The notes: generated by a model not told the origin, from the sequence alone. Positions 27,764 through 38,247 are shown, counted from the stretch's first letter. The stretch is DNA of 64,000 bases from an uncultured Flavobacteriales bacterium (GCA_937121175.1 CAKZKD010000002.1:372001-436000), one strand, 5' to 3'. Program-made: numbers and translations.

Positions 27764-28698
27764 AAAGGCAACTTAGCCAAATCTACATTTCCCCCGCTAA
27801 GAATCAAGGCAACTCGTTTCCCTTTGAATTGCTCTGGGTGCTTTAAAACCAAAGCCAAAACTGTCGCAGAACTTGGTTCGACCACTATTTTAAGGTATTG
27901 GTAAATCAGTTTCATACCTGAAATTATTTCTTCGTCAGTCACCAATTTTATAGATGTTACGTGTTCTTTTATGATTTCAAAGTTTATTGGACCAAGCGAG
28001 GTGAGCAAACCATCTGCAATAGTGTTTGGGCTTTCTGAGGGAAATAGTTTTCCAGCTTCAAACGACCTAAAAACGTCATCAGCACCTGATGGCTCTGCTG
28101 CTATTACGGTAGTTTTTGGAGAAAAATAGCTAGCCGCTAAAGCACAACCAGCCAAAAGTCCGCCACCACCAACGGGAGTAATTAAGAAATCAACGGACTT
28201 TAATTCTTCAAAAATTTCTTTCCCTACAGTTGCCTGACCTGCAATGATGTCTTCGTGGTTGTATGGAGGAATAAACACGGCTCCAGTTTCTTTTTGAATA
28301 GTGGCCAAGGTCTCTTCTCTGGCCTTTAAATTAGGAGCGCAAAAGGTCACTTCCGCCCCATATCCTTGTGTTGCTTTTACTTTTACTTCTGGTGCTGTAT
28401 TTGGCATTACGATAAATGCCTTGGTATTGGTCAATTGGGCCGCAAGTGCCACAGCCTGTGCATGATTTCCACTGGAATGTGTACACAATCCATTCGACAA
28501 CTCTTGTTCATTTAATTGAAGTACAAAGTTTAGAGCGCCACGTGGCTTAAACGCTCCGACTTTCTGAAAGTTTTCGCATTTAAAGTACAGTTCCGCTCCA
28601 GAAAGGTCGTTTAGTTTTTGACTGGTTAAAATAGGTGTCTGGTGGATGTATTGTTCTATTCTTCTGGCAGCCTTTTCTACTTCAACTTTTATGAGCAT
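27760..28698 (-). CDS. PLP-dependent threonine/serine dehydratase (fold type II)
   Basis: 312 residues. Lys51 in 'GAFKPRGALN' is the PLP Schiff-base Lys; 'SSGNHAQAVALAA' binds the substrate carboxylate and 'TPVGGGGLLAG' the PLP phosphate. The length fits the short single-domain class (catabolic threonine dehydratase or serine racemase) without an ACT regulatory domain. It converts threonine or serine to the 2-oxo acid plus ammonia, or racemises serine; the two cannot be told apart here. The start lies 1 bp from the end of the upstream lipoprotein gene. Confidence 0.9.
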   Translation of the reverse strand: MLIKVEVEKAARRIEQYIHQTPILTSQKLNDLSGAELYFKCENFQKVGAFKPRGALNFVLQLNEQELSNGLCTHSSGNHAQAVALAAQLTNTKAFIVMPNTAPEVKVKATQGYGAEVTFCAPNLKAREETLATIQKETGAVFIPPYNHEDIIAGQATVGKEIFEELKSVDFLITPVGGGGLLAGCALAASYFSPKTTVIAAEPSGADDVFRSFEAGKLFPSESPNTIADGLLTSLGPINFEIIKEHVTSIKLVTDEEIISGMKLIYQYLKIVVEPSSATVLALVLKHPEQFKGKRVALILSGGNVDLAKLPF

Positions 28699-29229
28699 TT
28701 ATTTTGTGCCAATAAAATTTAATGAAATGGACGGAAATTGAGGGAAATCATCCAAGCTAATATTTATGTTACTAGTAACAGTATTGTCCAATACCGAACC
28801 ACTGCTGCTACTGAGAATTGTTATACTGCCAAACCCTTCTGCAGACATTTTTTGTTCATTTAATTCAAATTTATCTTCTTCTGTGATTTGTCCTGTTAAC
28901 TCATACTTGGTATTGAAAAAAGTAAAATTTATTCCAATATCGGAAGGCGAAGAGCCTCTAGTTGTGACGTTAACGGTCAATGGACTTTCTTCAGAAGCAA
29001 ATGGGTTATCGGGGTTCGGGTATGAAATTGACCCTTCATAAGTACCTACATACGATTCACGAACTTCATTTTCGCATTGTTCTCCCTCATACAAAAATGT
29101 GCATTTACAAATGCCTTCGCGTTTTTCGCACGAAGCATCATTTTGGCAATCTGCCTTGTTGCATTTATTACATGAAGAAAATAGAGCTGTTAATGCAATA
29201 ATTAATGAAAGATAAAGTGTTTTTTTCAT
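28699..29229 (-). CDS. Lipoprotein with an EGF-like domain
   Basis: 176 residues. The signal peptide ends in the lipobox 'LFSSC' (Cys20). Right after it comes a Cys-rich segment with the spacing of an EGF-like fold: CxxxxC, then 'CEKREGICKC' and 'YEGEQC'. The remaining 120 residues are beta-rich with 'SYPNPDNPF' and 'ISLNFIGTK' and resemble the small beta-barrel domains of other Bacteroidota lipoproteins. Function unknown; probably exposed at the cell surface. It sits between dut and the dehydratase in one operon (3 bp and 0 bp gaps). Confidence 0.78.
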   Translation of the reverse strand: MKKTLYLSLIIALTALFSSCNKCNKADCQNDASCEKREGICKCTFLYEGEQCENEVRESYVGTYEGSISYPNPDNPFASEESPLTVNVTTRGSSPSDIGINFTFFNTKYELTGQITEEDKFELNEQKMSAEGFGSITILSSSSGSVLDNTVTSNINISLDDFPQFPSISLNFIGTK

Positions 29230-29232
29230 AGT

Positions 29233-29667
29233 TTATTTTTTTCCGGTGTGTCCAAAACCTCCGGCGCCTCTTTCAGTATCAGACAAGACTTCAACTGGTT
29301 TCCAGCCAACTGTTTCGTGTTTAGCGATTACCAATTGTGCAATTCGCTCTCCGTCTTCAACCACAAATTCGTTGTTCGAACAGTTGCATAAAATTACACC
29401 AATATCTCCTCGATAGTCCGCATCGATTGTTCCGGGAGAATTTAAAACCGTAACGCCATGTTTTGCGGCCAAACCACTGCGAGGTCTTACTTGAGCTTCG
29501 TAACCGGGTTCCAGCGCAATGTGCAAGCCGGTGGGAATAATGGCTCTTTCTAATGGCTTTAGGGTAATACTTGTATCGATATTTGCCCGTAGGTCCATTC
29601 CGGCAGATTGTTCCGTTGCGTACTTCGGTAATTCGTGTTTACTGTTGTTTATTATTTCAATAGTCAT
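29233..29667 (-). CDS. dut: Deoxyuridine 5'-triphosphate nucleotidohydrolase
   Basis: 144 residues, the usual size of trimeric dUTPase. All five motifs are visible: 'AGMDLRA', 'RSGLAAKHG', '[13 protein letters not shown]', 'RIAQLV' and the C-terminal 'GAGGFGHTG'. It hydrolyses dUTP to dUMP, keeping uracil out of DNA and feeding dTMP synthesis. It overlaps the flippase gene by 11 bp. Confidence 0.97.
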   Translation of the reverse strand: MTIEIINNSKHELPKYATEQSAGMDLRANIDTSITLKPLERAIIPTGLHIALEPGYEAQVRPRSGLAAKHGVTVLNSPGTIDADYRGDIGVILCNCSNNEFVVEDGERIAQLVIAKHETVGWKPVEVLSDTERGAGGFGHTGKK

Positions 29668-31153
29668 TGTTCTGTTTTTTCTTGCCTAAAATCAATTCGG
29701 ACCAATACACTGTGCTTGCAAAGATTAAAATTGCTGCGGTAGCTACTATAAAATTATACCCGAATGTACCTTGAATATGGGTTCCTGTAAAAAACAACCC
29801 TAAGGCCAGGGCCAAGTATCCTCCAACTTTATACAAATTGTAAGGTATTGGAAAGTGTTTTTGACCAAGCAAATAAGAGCTTATTACCATTAAGACATAC
29901 ACGGTAAGGGTTGCCCATGCAGAGCCCATGTAACCCATTGTAGGAATAAGAATTAGGTTGAGTGTAATGGTTACAATTGCTCCTCCAATAGCTATGTAGG
30001 CACCATATTTTGTTTTATCGGTCATTTTGTACCAAATCGATTGGTTGAAGTATATGCCCAAACAAATATTAGCGAGCAACAGTATAGGAACTACCTTTAA
30101 TCCCACCCAATATTCTTCGTTAGGAATAAAATACTTGATGATGTCCAGGTAAAGCGTTACGAATAAGAATATTAGACCACAAACCGCCACGAAATAGTTC
30201 ATTACTGAAGCGTAAACTTCAGGAGCATCTTTGTTTTTCGCCTGTGAAAAAAAGAAGGGTTCTGCTGCGTACCTAAAAGCTTGAATAAAGAGCGTAATTA
30301 TGATGGATAATTTGTAACAAGCACCGTAGATTCCTAACTGACTCATTGCAGCAATCTCGCCCAGTTCGTCAAACAATAAATGCTTGAGTAAAATGCGGTC
30401 AAGTGTCTCGTTAACAATGCCAGCTAACCCTGCTAATAGTAACGGAGAACCATAGATCAACAATTGTTTTAGCAATGCTAAATCAAACGTTGTTTTAACC
30501 TTGTAAAAGGTTGGTAGGCTAACTAAAATCTTCCAAATGCTCGCGGCAAGATTTGCAATAAATACGTATCCCACCCCAATTTCTGGATTGTACAAGGTGT
30601 CTATTAGTACATTGGTGTTGCCGGACTTATAACTCGTCATACAATACCCCAAAAAGAACACGTTTAGTCCGATATTAACCAAAACAGAACTGATATTAAT
30701 TGCGGCAAATTTCAGCGGTTTGTTGTGCGATCGTAGTCGTGCGAGTGGAATTGCCGAAATTGCATCTAGCCCAATTATTATGGCAAACCAAACCACATAT
30801 TCAGAGTGATTTGGGTATTTGAGCCAATTCGCAATTTCTTGCTGAAAGAATATGGCCGTTGATATAAAAATAAGACTTGAGGAAGATATCGAGCGTAAAA
30901 CGGTTCCAAAAACAGTTCCTTCATTAGCACCTTCCTTATTCGTAAACCGGAAATAGGCTGTTTCCATTCCGTACGTCAATAGAATCACCAAAAAGGCAAC
31001 ATACGCGTACATTTCAGTAATTATTCCGTACTGATTGGTAGAGTATAAGGCCGTGTGGAGAGGAACGAGGGCATAATTTAGAAAACGGGGCAGAATACTG
31101 CTAAGACCGTAAAGAACGGTTTGCCCTGCTAGTTTTTTTATTATCCCTGTCAA
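29657..31153 (-). CDS. Oligosaccharide flippase / polysaccharide biosynthesis protein (Wzx-like, MOP superfamily)
   Basis: 498 residues with about 14 hydrophobic helices spread over the whole length and the N-terminal '[18 protein letters not shown]' type segment of the Polysacc_synt family. It likely flips lipid-linked sugars across the inner membrane. In related genomes, as I recall, this gene and dut stand next to the sugar nucleotidyltransferase-TPR-DUF4292-EnvC set found at 21-25.7 kb here. Confidence 0.88.
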   Translation of the reverse strand: MTGIIKKLAGQTVLYGLSSILPRFLNYALVPLHTALYSTNQYGIITEMYAYVAFLVILLTYGMETAYFRFTNKEGANEGTVFGTVLRSISSSSLIFISTAIFFQQEIANWLKYPNHSEYVVWFAIIIGLDAISAIPLARLRSHNKPLKFAAINISSVLVNIGLNVFFLGYCMTSYKSGNTNVLIDTLYNPEIGVGYVFIANLAASIWKILVSLPTFYKVKTTFDLALLKQLLIYGSPLLLAGLAGIVNETLDRILLKHLLFDELGEIAAMSQLGIYGACYKLSIIITLFIQAFRYAAEPFFFSQAKNKDAPEVYASVMNYFVAVCGLIFLFVTLYLDIIKYFIPNEEYWVGLKVVPILLLANICLGIYFNQSIWYKMTDKTKYGAYIAIGGAIVTITLNLILIPTMGYMGSAWATLTVYVLMVISSYLLGQKHFPIPYNLYKVGGYLALALGLFFTGTHIQGTFGYNFIVATAAILIFASTVYWSELILGKKKQNNDY

Positions 31154-31160
31154 ACGTGTA

Positions 31161-31184
31161 GTTTTCTTATGCTGTTAAGAAAAC
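31161..31184. promoter_or_regulatory. Inverted repeat upstream of the flippase gene
   Basis: GTTTTCTTA and TAAGAAAAC separated by 6 bp form a perfect 9-bp stem, 8 bp upstream of the flippase start. No T-run follows on either strand, so it looks more like an operator or mRNA 5' hairpin than a terminator. Confidence 0.35.
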
Positions 31185-31300
31185 CAAAGGTGTAAAACTA
31201 GTTCGGCGGTTTTTGTTGTGTGTTCGTATTTTTTTAACAGAGCAAACTTTGAACTATTCAGTGAAAGAAGTTGGGAGAGTTTTCAATTTTGATTTTCGAG

Positions 31301-31798
31301 TTATTTTCCAATAGCCTTATTCAATGCCAGTGCTAACTCCTCTTGCTTTTGGGTACCAATAAGGTAGATTAGTCCGTCTTTATCCACCAATTCAACGGCC
31401 TTTCGTCCACTACAATAAAAGCGAATAGTTCCTTTACGATGCAAATTGTAAACGGGCCGGTTCAAGAAAAAACGACTGTAGCGCACAGGTTTGATAGAAA
31501 CGATGTTGCTTAAATCAAGTTTTACTTTTCTTGATGTCCACAAACCATCGAGTACAAGTGAGCCATTAGAAACCTCAGTTTTTAAAAATAGCACCAACAT
31601 TAAAACTGCCGATAAAATGAGAACAAACAAACCCATAATAAAGAGATAATTGGCAGTTTTCCCAATTCCAATTTCCGGGTTTTGCTCAGAAAAAAAATAC
31701 ATTAGAAAGCAAAATATGGCTAACACCAAACGACGGTTAAGTGAGTATTTGTTACTTCCTAAATATTGTGTTTCGGTATATAAAAGTTCGCTTGACAT
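31301..31798 (-). CDS. Membrane protein of unknown function (PH-like)
   Basis: 165 residues with two adjacent transmembrane helices (about 26-42 and 50-72) followed by a soluble beta-rich C-terminal domain ('LDLSNIVSIKPVRYSRFF', 'KAVELVDKDGLIYLIGTQK') that resembles bacterial PH-like membrane proteins. The start codon overlaps the tilS stop as TAATG, so it is translated with tilS. Function unknown. Confidence 0.72.
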   Translation of the reverse strand: MSSELLYTETQYLGSNKYSLNRRLVLAIFCFLMYFFSEQNPEIGIGKTANYLFIMGLFVLILSAVLMLVLFLKTEVSNGSLVLDGLWTSRKVKLDLSNIVSIKPVRYSRFFLNRPVYNLHRKGTIRFYCSGRKAVELVDKDGLIYLIGTQKQEELALALNKAIGK

Positions 31799-33174
31799 TA
31801 GTCGTTCAATTGCTCAACAAAATAAATCTTTTTGGTGGATTCCTTCACCGCAAATCGGTTGTCAATCCTTCGACCAATTACCCAAACAATTTCGGAATTT
31901 GATAGTAGAACAAATTGTTTATTTTTTTCAGGTAAGGATACCTTTTCATCGATTAAAAAATCACTCACTTTCTTCTTTCTTTTCATTCCAAAGGGTTGAA
32001 ATCGGTCACCGTTCTCCCATTTACGTAATGTGAGCGGAAAGTTAAGTTTATCGATGTCTAAATATGCTTTTTTAGGGCTAGAATCTACGTCCGTTTCAGC
32101 ATCTAAAAAGCTAAAGTTCAATTCTATCGGTCTCTTGATTTTAGAATCGCCTAACGAAATTTTCCGAGTGGTTTCAATGTTCGTTTTGTCGGTTTCATTG
32201 GTCACAAGAATCAAATAGTTTCGGTCGATGGTCAGTACATAGGATGGGCTAAAAAACTGTTTTCCAACAGAAGAAAAATCTGTGTTGCAAATGTCATTAA
32301 CCGTGGCCGAGTTGAACTGAAAAGGCCTCAATGCTTCGAATAAATAATAGTTCAATGGCTGCAATTCTTTCAATAATGGTTTGCTAATGAGCCATTTATC
32401 ACCTTGCTGAATGATGAGGTGTTTCCGGAGTCGTTCAATTTCACGAACCACTAATTGTTCTGAGAAATGCAGATTTCCAATGCTCGTTTTTATGGCATTG
32501 TCGAAATGAGGATACAACTCTTTTATTTGAGGAATAATGACATTACGCCATTGATTACGTTCGTATTTACTAGATGCATTAGTACTGTCTTCTCTATACT
32601 CAAGGTTATTTTCAGTTATGTAACTGTCTATTTCTATTCTAGAAGTCTCTATTAAGGGCCTCAATACCTTTCCACGAACAGGAAGAATTCCACGCAAACC
32701 TTTTATGCCGCTCCCACGCATTAAATTCATGAAAAGGGTTTCGGCAGAGTCATTGAGGTGAGAACCAATACAGATATAATCCAGTTGGTGCTCTTTTAAT
32801 ACATCAGAAAACCAATTGTAGCGCAATTGACGAGCTACTTCTTGCAGGTTTCCTCCATCTGTGTCCAGTATTTTTTGGGTTTCAAAATGAGTAACATGGT
32901 AGGGAACATTCAGTTTATTGCCAAATAAGCGAACGAATTGTTCGTCGGCATCAGACTCTGTGCCTCTCAATTTATAATTACAGTGTGCAATGCTAATTTG
33001 GACTCCGAGCGATTTTAGTACTGTGGCTAAAACTACTGAGTCTCGACCACCACTGACTGCAACTAAAAAATGCAGCTCTTTCCAATTTGGAACGTAGTTG
33101 TCGAGCCATTTTTCAATTGCATTTTTCACTCGGTAAAAATACTTATTGATACAATTCACTCTTTTAGAAATCAT
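31798..33174 (-). CDS. tilS: tRNA(Ile)-lysidine synthase
   Basis: 458 residues. The N-terminal PP-loop 'VAVSGGRDSVVL' (41-46 SGGRDS) and 'GSHLNDSAETLFMNLMRGSG' define the ATP-pyrophosphatase domain; 'YREDSTNAS' and the C-terminal substrate-binding region ('ENGDRFQPFGM', 'KVSDFLID') are typical of TilS. It modifies C34 of tRNA-Ile(CAU) to lysidine and is essential. The first 20 or so residues are poorly conserved, so the true start may be further in. It diverges from the DUF3109 gene by 34 bp. Confidence 0.95.
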   Translation of the reverse strand: MISKRVNCINKYFYRVKNAIEKWLDNYVPNWKELHFLVAVSGGRDSVVLATVLKSLGVQISIAHCNYKLRGTESDADEQFVRLFGNKLNVPYHVTHFETQKILDTDGGNLQEVARQLRYNWFSDVLKEHQLDYICIGSHLNDSAETLFMNLMRGSGIKGLRGILPVRGKVLRPLIETSRIEIDSYITENNLEYREDSTNASSKYERNQWRNVIIPQIKELYPHFDNAIKTSIGNLHFSEQLVVREIERLRKHLIIQQGDKWLISKPLLKELQPLNYYLFEALRPFQFNSATVNDICNTDFSSVGKQFFSPSYVLTIDRNYLILVTNETDKTNIETTRKISLGDSKIKRPIELNFSFLDAETDVDSSPKKAYLDIDKLNFPLTLRKWENGDRFQPFGMKRKKKVSDFLIDEKVSLPEKNKQFVLLSNSEIVWVIGRRIDNRFAVKESTKKIYFVEQLND

Positions 33175-33208
33175 CTAAACTTAAGGTGTAGAATTGAAGG
33201 AGAGGATA

Positions 33209-33814
33209 ATGCGAAAGGCAGCGTACTTTTGTGACATGTTTCAGGTCGGAAAAGCACTACTCTCAAAAGAAGTATTAGAAGAAGAATTTGTCTGCAATCT
33301 CTCGGCATGTCGAGGAGCGTGCTGTATAGAAGGTGATGGTGGAGCACCATTGGACGATGATGAAGTGCAAATTATTGAAGATAACCTCGATCAAATGAAA
33401 CCCTATCTGAGAAAAGAAGGGTTAGATGTTATTGAAAAAGAAGGTTTTTGGTACACCGATACCGACGGTGATAAGCTAACCAGCTTAGTTAATGACAAAG
33501 AATGTGTGTTTGTAACCTTTGATGAACGAGGTATTACAAAATGCGGAATGGAGCAAGCTCAGTTAGATGGGAAAACAGACTTTAAGAAACCTATTTCTTG
33601 CCATTTATACCCAATACGATTAAAACAATACCAAAATTTTGTAGCGGTAAATTACCACAGTTGGGAAATTTGTGAAGCAGCATGTTTCAATGGTAAAGAA
33701 TTGAACGTTGAGGTCTATAAATTTTTAAAAGAACCACTCATTCGAAAATTTGGGGAAGATTGGTACAGCGAATTGGCAGAAGTTGCGGAGAATTGGAAGG
33801 CGAGGGAAAGCTGA
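33209..33814 (+). CDS. DUF3109 family protein (Cys-rich, metal-binding)
   Basis: 201 residues from the ATG at 33209; an in-frame TTG at 33194 is possible but AAGGAG at 33199-33204 is correctly placed for the ATG and is one of the few clear Shine-Dalgarno sequences here. The protein has 'ICNLSACRGACCIEGDGGAPL' like segments split as 'CNLSACRGACC', 'ECVFVTFDERGITKCGMEQ', 'ISCHLYPIR' and a late 'CEAAC', a Cys pattern as in YkgJ/DUF3109 Fe-S or Zn proteins. Function unknown. Confidence 0.88.
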   Translation: MRKAAYFCDMFQVGKALLSKEVLEEEFVCNLSACRGACCIEGDGGAPLDDDEVQIIEDNLDQMKPYLRKEGLDVIEKEGFWYTDTDGDKLTSLVNDKECVFVTFDERGITKCGMEQAQLDGKTDFKKPISCHLYPIRLKQYQNFVAVNYHSWEICEAACFNGKELNVEVYKFLKEPLIRKFGEDWYSELAEVAENWKARES

Positions 33815-34622
33815 ATTTCGCCGATTTTACCTTGTATGCATTCTGATTAATTTGACTCCCACAATTTTCGCATAGAATATGCAGGTTTTAGTTGTCGAAC
33901 TGAGTGATTCCGCCAAAGCGAAATTGTATCGAAGCAGTCAACGGGTCATTTTGCAGATGTTCTTTTGTGAATACTTAGTTTTCTATTGTCGTTTTTACCT
34001 CCGCGGATTTTGGTCGTGAAAAACTGAAAACGGTTGGTTTTTATAAAACTTTATAGTTCAGTGAATTAATTCTGGAATTCCAACATTGAAAAATTAAGAA
34101 TAACGACTTATAAATTTTGGTCTAAATGCTTTTTTAAGCATCTCTCTGAAATTCAATCAATTAAGCTTGAGTTAAAGTTCCAGATTCTTACTGTGCGATT
34201 TTGGGGAACTTTGTACGTGTCTTTATGCAATTGGGTTTGTTGGAGTTATTGACAAGTAATTAACATCGCTTTGCCTTCAAAATAATCAAAACCCAAGATT
34301 GAGCAAGGGAAAATTGAGAAAAAAGATACTAATAGCAAGCCGCCGAAAATAAATCGTGCTATACTGCGGCATCCGCATTTTTTACTCCCTTCTATCAACA
34401 CCCTATTGTTAATTGCCAATGTTGAAAACTCCCGTCAATTGTGAATTGTTTAAGCTTTTTGTGCCCCGGTTTATTAGACAAATTTGGAGGGTCAGGATGT
34501 GAAGACTGTTTTTGATTTCTCAAAGACATTCACGAATTACGAAACAAACGAATAAATGAATTTAGCAAACATCGACTCAGGTCGGGCTAAATTTTAGGCA
34601 TTAATAAATAGGAGAAGACACA
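33815..34622 (+). other. 808-bp gene-free region upstream of nrdBA
   Basis: No credible protein gene is seen. It begins with a copy of a dispersed hairpin repeat (33894-33938). At 34365-34383 TGCGG-CAT-CCGCA is followed by T6, a short terminator-like hairpin that could end a leader RNA or small RNA. I found no NrdR-box pair by eye and no known riboswitch pattern. A purine-rich AGGAG at 34609-34613 serves as ribosome binding site for nrdB. Confidence 0.5.
33894..33938 (+). repeat. Dispersed hairpin repeat, copy 1
   Basis: GTCGAACTGAGTG, a short hairpin (TTCCGC-CAAA-GCGAAA) and TTGTATCGAAGCAGTC. It shares its ends with two copies at 53679-53723 and 53747-53800: GTC..TT.GAGTG at the left and TATCGA.AAC at the right, with variable hairpins between. 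Confidence 0.65.
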
Positions 34623-35687
34623 ATGGAAGAAAAGAAAGTGACAGAAGTAGATCCAGCCATTACAGGAGTTTTACCGAGTGAAGTAAACGAAGTAAAAACC
34701 GTACAAGAATTAGAAAAAGAGGAGCCTATCCTCAAAGAAAACGGAGGCAGATTTGTTTTGTTTCCAATCCAACACAACGATATTTGGGAAATGTACAAGA
34801 AATCGGAAGCAAGTTTTTGGACTGCTGAAGAAATTGATTTGGCTACAGACATTACCGATTGGGAAAATAAATTAAACGAAAACGAGCAATATTTCATTAA
34901 GAATGTATTGGCATTCTTCGCTGCTTCTGACGGCATCGTAAATGAAAACTTAGCTGAGAATTTTGTTTCTGAAGTACAATATACAGAAGCAAAGTTTTTT
35001 TACGGATTCCAAATCGCTATGGAAAACGTACACTCCGAAACGTATTCGTTGTTGATTGACACCCTAATAAAAGACGCTAACGAAAAAGACAAGCTTTTTA
35101 ACGCTATCGAAACTATGGATTGCGTTAAGAAAAAAGCAGATTGGGCTTTAGATTGGATTGACAATGGAAGTTACGCTGAACGTTTAGTTGCTTTTGCAGC
35201 TGTAGAAGGTATTTTCTTCTCCGGTTCTTTCTGTTCTATTTTCTGGTTGAAGAAAAGAGGCCTTATGCCAGGACTGTCTTTCTCAAACGAATTAATTTCA
35301 AGAGACGAAGGATTGCATTGCGATTTTGCTTGCTTATTGTACAATAATCACTTGGTAAACAAACTGCCTAAGTCTAGAGTAACTAAGATTATTGCTGACG
35401 CAGTAGAGATTGAAAAAGAATTTGTAACCGATTCATTGCCAGTTTCTCTAATTGGAATGAACGCTAAGTTGATGCAACAATATATCGAGTTTGTTGCTGA
35501 TCGTTTACTATCTGAATTAGGATGCGATAAGATTTACAACGCTTCAAATCCATTCGATTTTATGGAAATGATTTCCCTTCAAGGAAAAACAAACTTCTTT
35601 GAGAAAAGAGTTGCTGAATACCAAAAAGCTGGAGTAGCTAACAACGATAAGGACGCACACACCTTTAGCATGGACGCTGATTTTTAA
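34623..35687 (+). CDS. nrdB: Ribonucleotide reductase class Ia, small (radical) subunit
   Basis: 354 residues. Metal ligands Asp103, Glu134, His137, Glu195, Glu229 and His232 and the radical Tyr141 ('[11 protein letters not shown]') all present by alignment to the known R2 pattern. The sequence is strikingly like the eukaryotic R2 ('[15 protein letters not shown]', '[13 protein letters not shown]', 'YGFQIAMEN', '[13 protein letters not shown]'), as in other Bacteroidota. The C-terminal 'FSMDADF' is the peptide that docks on the large subunit. It forms an operon with nrdA, 24 bp downstream. Confidence 0.96.
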   Translation: MEEKKVTEVDPAITGVLPSEVNEVKTVQELEKEEPILKENGGRFVLFPIQHNDIWEMYKKSEASFWTAEEIDLATDITDWENKLNENEQYFIKNVLAFFAASDGIVNENLAENFVSEVQYTEAKFFYGFQIAMENVHSETYSLLIDTLIKDANEKDKLFNAIETMDCVKKKADWALDWIDNGSYAERLVAFAAVEGIFFSGSFCSIFWLKKRGLMPGLSFSNELISRDEGLHCDFACLLYNNHLVNKLPKSRVTKIIADAVEIEKEFVTDSLPVSLIGMNAKLMQQYIEFVADRLLSELGCDKIYNASNPFDFMEMISLQGKTNFFEKRVAEYQKAGVANNDKDAHTFSMDADF

Positions 35688-35711
35688 AAACATTTTTGAG
35701 CCTATAACACA

Positions 35712-38108
35712 ATGGAAGTACTAAAAAGAGACGGCAGAAAAGAAATCGTAATGTTCGACAAGATTACGGCAAGGATTAAAAAACTTTGCTACGGTCTTTC
35801 TGAACACGTAGATCCAGTTAAAATTTCGATGAAAGTAATCGAAGGGTTATACGACGGAGTAACTACTTCTGAGTTAGATAACCTTGCGGCAGAACAAGCT
35901 GCTTCGATGACGGTTTCTCATCCAGATTATGCACTGCTAGCATCAAGAATTGTTGTATCGAACTTACACAAGCAAACTAAAAAGTCGTTCTCTGAAACGA
36001 TGTCAGATTTGTACAATTACGTGGATCCAAAAACGGGAGAAAAGGCTCCTTTATTGGCTGACGATGTGTACGAAATTGTTCAAGAACACGCAGACAGAAT
36101 TGATTCGCACATCATTTACGATAGAGACTTTGGTTACGATTTCTTTGGGGTAAAAACATTAGAACGTTCTTACCTGTTGAAGCTGAACGGTGAAGTAGCT
36201 GAGCGCCCTCAACAAATGTTGATGCGTGTTTCTTTAGGGATTCACAAGTCGGATATCGATAGTGCACTTAAGACGTATGATTTGATGAGTGAGCGTTGGT
36301 TTACACACGCTACGCCTACATTATTTAATGCAGGTACTCCAAAACCACAGATGTCTTCATGTTTCTTGTTAACGACAAAAGAAGACAGTATTTCAGGTAT
36401 TTACGATACACTTAAAAACTGTGCTCAAATTTCACAGTCCGCCGGTGGTATTGGTCTTTCTATTCACGATATTAGAGCCACAGGGTCTTACATTAAAGGC
36501 ACCAATGGAGCGTCTAACGGAATTGTACCAATGTTACGTGTGTTCAACGACACAGCTCGTTATGTAGATCAAGGTGGTGGAAAACGTAAAGGGTCTTTCG
36601 CAATTTACATGGAGCCATGGCATGCCGATATTTTCGATTTCTTGGATTTGAAAAAGAATCACGGAAAAGAAGAGCAAAGAGCAAGAGATTTATTCTACGC
36701 TATGTGGACACCAGATTTGTTCATGAAGCGCGTAAAAGAAAACGGCGATTGGACACTTATGTGCCCTCATGAATGCCCAGGATTATCCGATACTCATGGA
36801 GCAGAATTTGAAGCTTTATACACCAAATACGAGTCGGAAGGAAAAGGCAGAAAAACAATTAAGGCACAAGACCTTTGGTTTAAGATTTTAGAATCTCAAA
36901 TCGAAACCGGTACGCCTTACATGTTGTACAAGGATGCTGCAAACGGAAAATCGAATCAAAAGAATTTAGGTACCATCAAGTCTTCGAACTTATGTACGGA
37001 AATTATTGAATACACGGCACCAGACGAAGTTGCGGTATGTAACCTAGCTTCAGTGGCGTTGCCAAAGTACGTTCGCAACGGTGAATTCGATCACGATAAA
37101 TTATTCGAAGTAACGTATCAAGTAACTAAAAACTTGAACCGTATCATCGATCAAAACTTCTACCCTGTAGAAGAAGCTAGAAACAGTAATATGCGTCACC
37201 GACCAATTGGTATTGGTGTGCAAGGATTAGCAGATGCATTTATCATGTTGCGTTTGCCTTTCAGTTCTGATCAAGCTAAAAAATTGAACAAAGAAATCTT
37301 CGAAACCATTTACTACGCGGCAATGACTGCCTCTAAGGATTTGGCTGTAGAAGAAGGAGCCTATGAAACCATCGAAGGTTCTCCAGTATCAAAAGGAGAA
37401 TTCCAGTTCGATATGTGGGGTGTAACGCCTTCAGATCGTTGGGAATGGGATGTATTGAAAGAAGAAGTAAAAAAGCACGGTGTGCGTAACTCGTTGTTAT
37501 TAGCGCCAATGCCTACTGCTTCTACTGCACAGATTTTAGGAAACAACGAAGCGTTTGAGCCATATACCTCTAACATGTTTACCAGAAGAACTTTATCTGG
37601 TGAGTTTGTGGTAGTAAACAAACACTTATTGCGCGACTTAAACGACCTGGGAATTTGGAACGATAACCTGAAAAACAAGCTAATTGCAGCGAATGGTTCA
37701 GTACAAAACATCGACGAAATTCCAGAGAATTTAAAAGAACTGTATCGTACGGCTTGGGAAATTTCTCAGAAAGACATTATTGAAATGGCAGCCGATAGAG
37801 GTGCATACATTGACCAGTCTCAATCGTTGAACATCTTTATGGAGAACGCCAACTTTGCTAAGTTGACTTCTATGCACTTCTACGGATGGGAAAAAGGATT
37901 GAAAACAGGTATGTATTACCTAAGAACTAAAGCAGCGAGAGATGCCATTCAGTTTACGGTGGACAAAACTACATTGGAGCAGCCAAAAGCTGAAGAAGTT
38001 CAAATGGAGGCACCACCGACTTCAAATGCAGAGGAATACGCAGCTTATTTGCGTGCACAACGCGAAAAAGTAGAAGAAGGTGATGACTGTGAAATGTGCA
38101 GCGGTTGA
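35712..38108 (+). CDS. nrdA: Ribonucleotide reductase class Ia, large (catalytic) subunit
   Basis: 798 residues. N-terminal ATP-cone (about 1-90) for allosteric activity control; the catalytic ten-stranded barrel has 'MSSCFLL' (substrate-site Cys), 'NLCTEI' (radical Cys) and 'CNLASVALP', and a C-terminal 'DCEMC' pair for electron delivery from thioredoxin. Together with NrdB it reduces NDPs to dNDPs. Followed by a repeat and a terminator. Confidence 0.97.
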   Translation: MEVLKRDGRKEIVMFDKITARIKKLCYGLSEHVDPVKISMKVIEGLYDGVTTSELDNLAAEQAASMTVSHPDYALLASRIVVSNLHKQTKKSFSETMSDLYNYVDPKTGEKAPLLADDVYEIVQEHADRIDSHIIYDRDFGYDFFGVKTLERSYLLKLNGEVAERPQQMLMRVSLGIHKSDIDSALKTYDLMSERWFTHATPTLFNAGTPKPQMSSCFLLTTKEDSISGIYDTLKNCAQISQSAGGIGLSIHDIRATGSYIKGTNGASNGIVPMLRVFNDTARYVDQGGGKRKGSFAIYMEPWHADIFDFLDLKKNHGKEEQRARDLFYAMWTPDLFMKRVKENGDWTLMCPHECPGLSDTHGAEFEALYTKYESEGKGRKTIKAQDLWFKILESQIETGTPYMLYKDAANGKSNQKNLGTIKSSNLCTEIIEYTAPDEVAVCNLASVALPKYVRNGEFDHDKLFEVTYQVTKNLNRIIDQNFYPVEEARNSNMRHRPIGIGVQGLADAFIMLRLPFSSDQAKKLNKEIFETIYYAAMTASKDLAVEEGAYETIEGSPVSKGEFQFDMWGVTPSDRWEWDVLKEEVKKHGVRNSLLLAPMPTASTAQILGNNEAFEPYTSNMFTRRTLSGEFVVVNKHLLRDLNDLGIWNDNLKNKLIAANGSVQNIDEIPENLKELYRTAWEISQKDIIEMAADRGAYIDQSQSLNIFMENANFAKLTSMHFYGWEKGLKTGMYYLRTKAARDAIQFTVDKTTLEQPKAEEVQMEAPPTSNAEEYAAYLRAQREKVEEGDDCEMCSG

Positions 38109-38133
38109 TTCGGTTGCATTGACCTTTCAGTAG

Positions 38134-38160
38134 CGTCATGCTGAACTTGTTTCAGCATCT
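38134..38160. repeat. Bacteroidota intergenic repeat with hairpin
   Basis: A 27-bp unit containing the inverted repeat TGCTGAA-CTTGT-TTCAGCA. As I recall, this 'CGTCATGCTGAACTTG' type sequence is found between genes in very many Bacteroidota genomes. Only one copy is visible here. Confidence 0.6.
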
Positions 38161-38185
38161 CAATTAAATTAAAACCATTTTATTG

Positions 38186-38225
38186 AAACCCCCGCTGATG
38201 AAAATCGGTGGGAGTTTTTATTTTA
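38186..38225 (+). terminator. Terminator of nrdBA
   Basis: AAACCCCCGCTGAT and ATCGGTGGGAGTTT pair with two wobbles and one mismatch around a GAAA tetraloop and are followed by T-rich sequence, about 80 bp past the nrdA stop. Confidence 0.7.
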
Positions 38226-38247
38226 CTTTAGACTAAACTTAATTAAC

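Noticed and set aside
34441-34622. NrdR box pair before nrdB
   Set aside because: No pair of near-palindromic ACACwATATATwGTGT-type boxes was found by eye; a matrix search would be needed to be sure.
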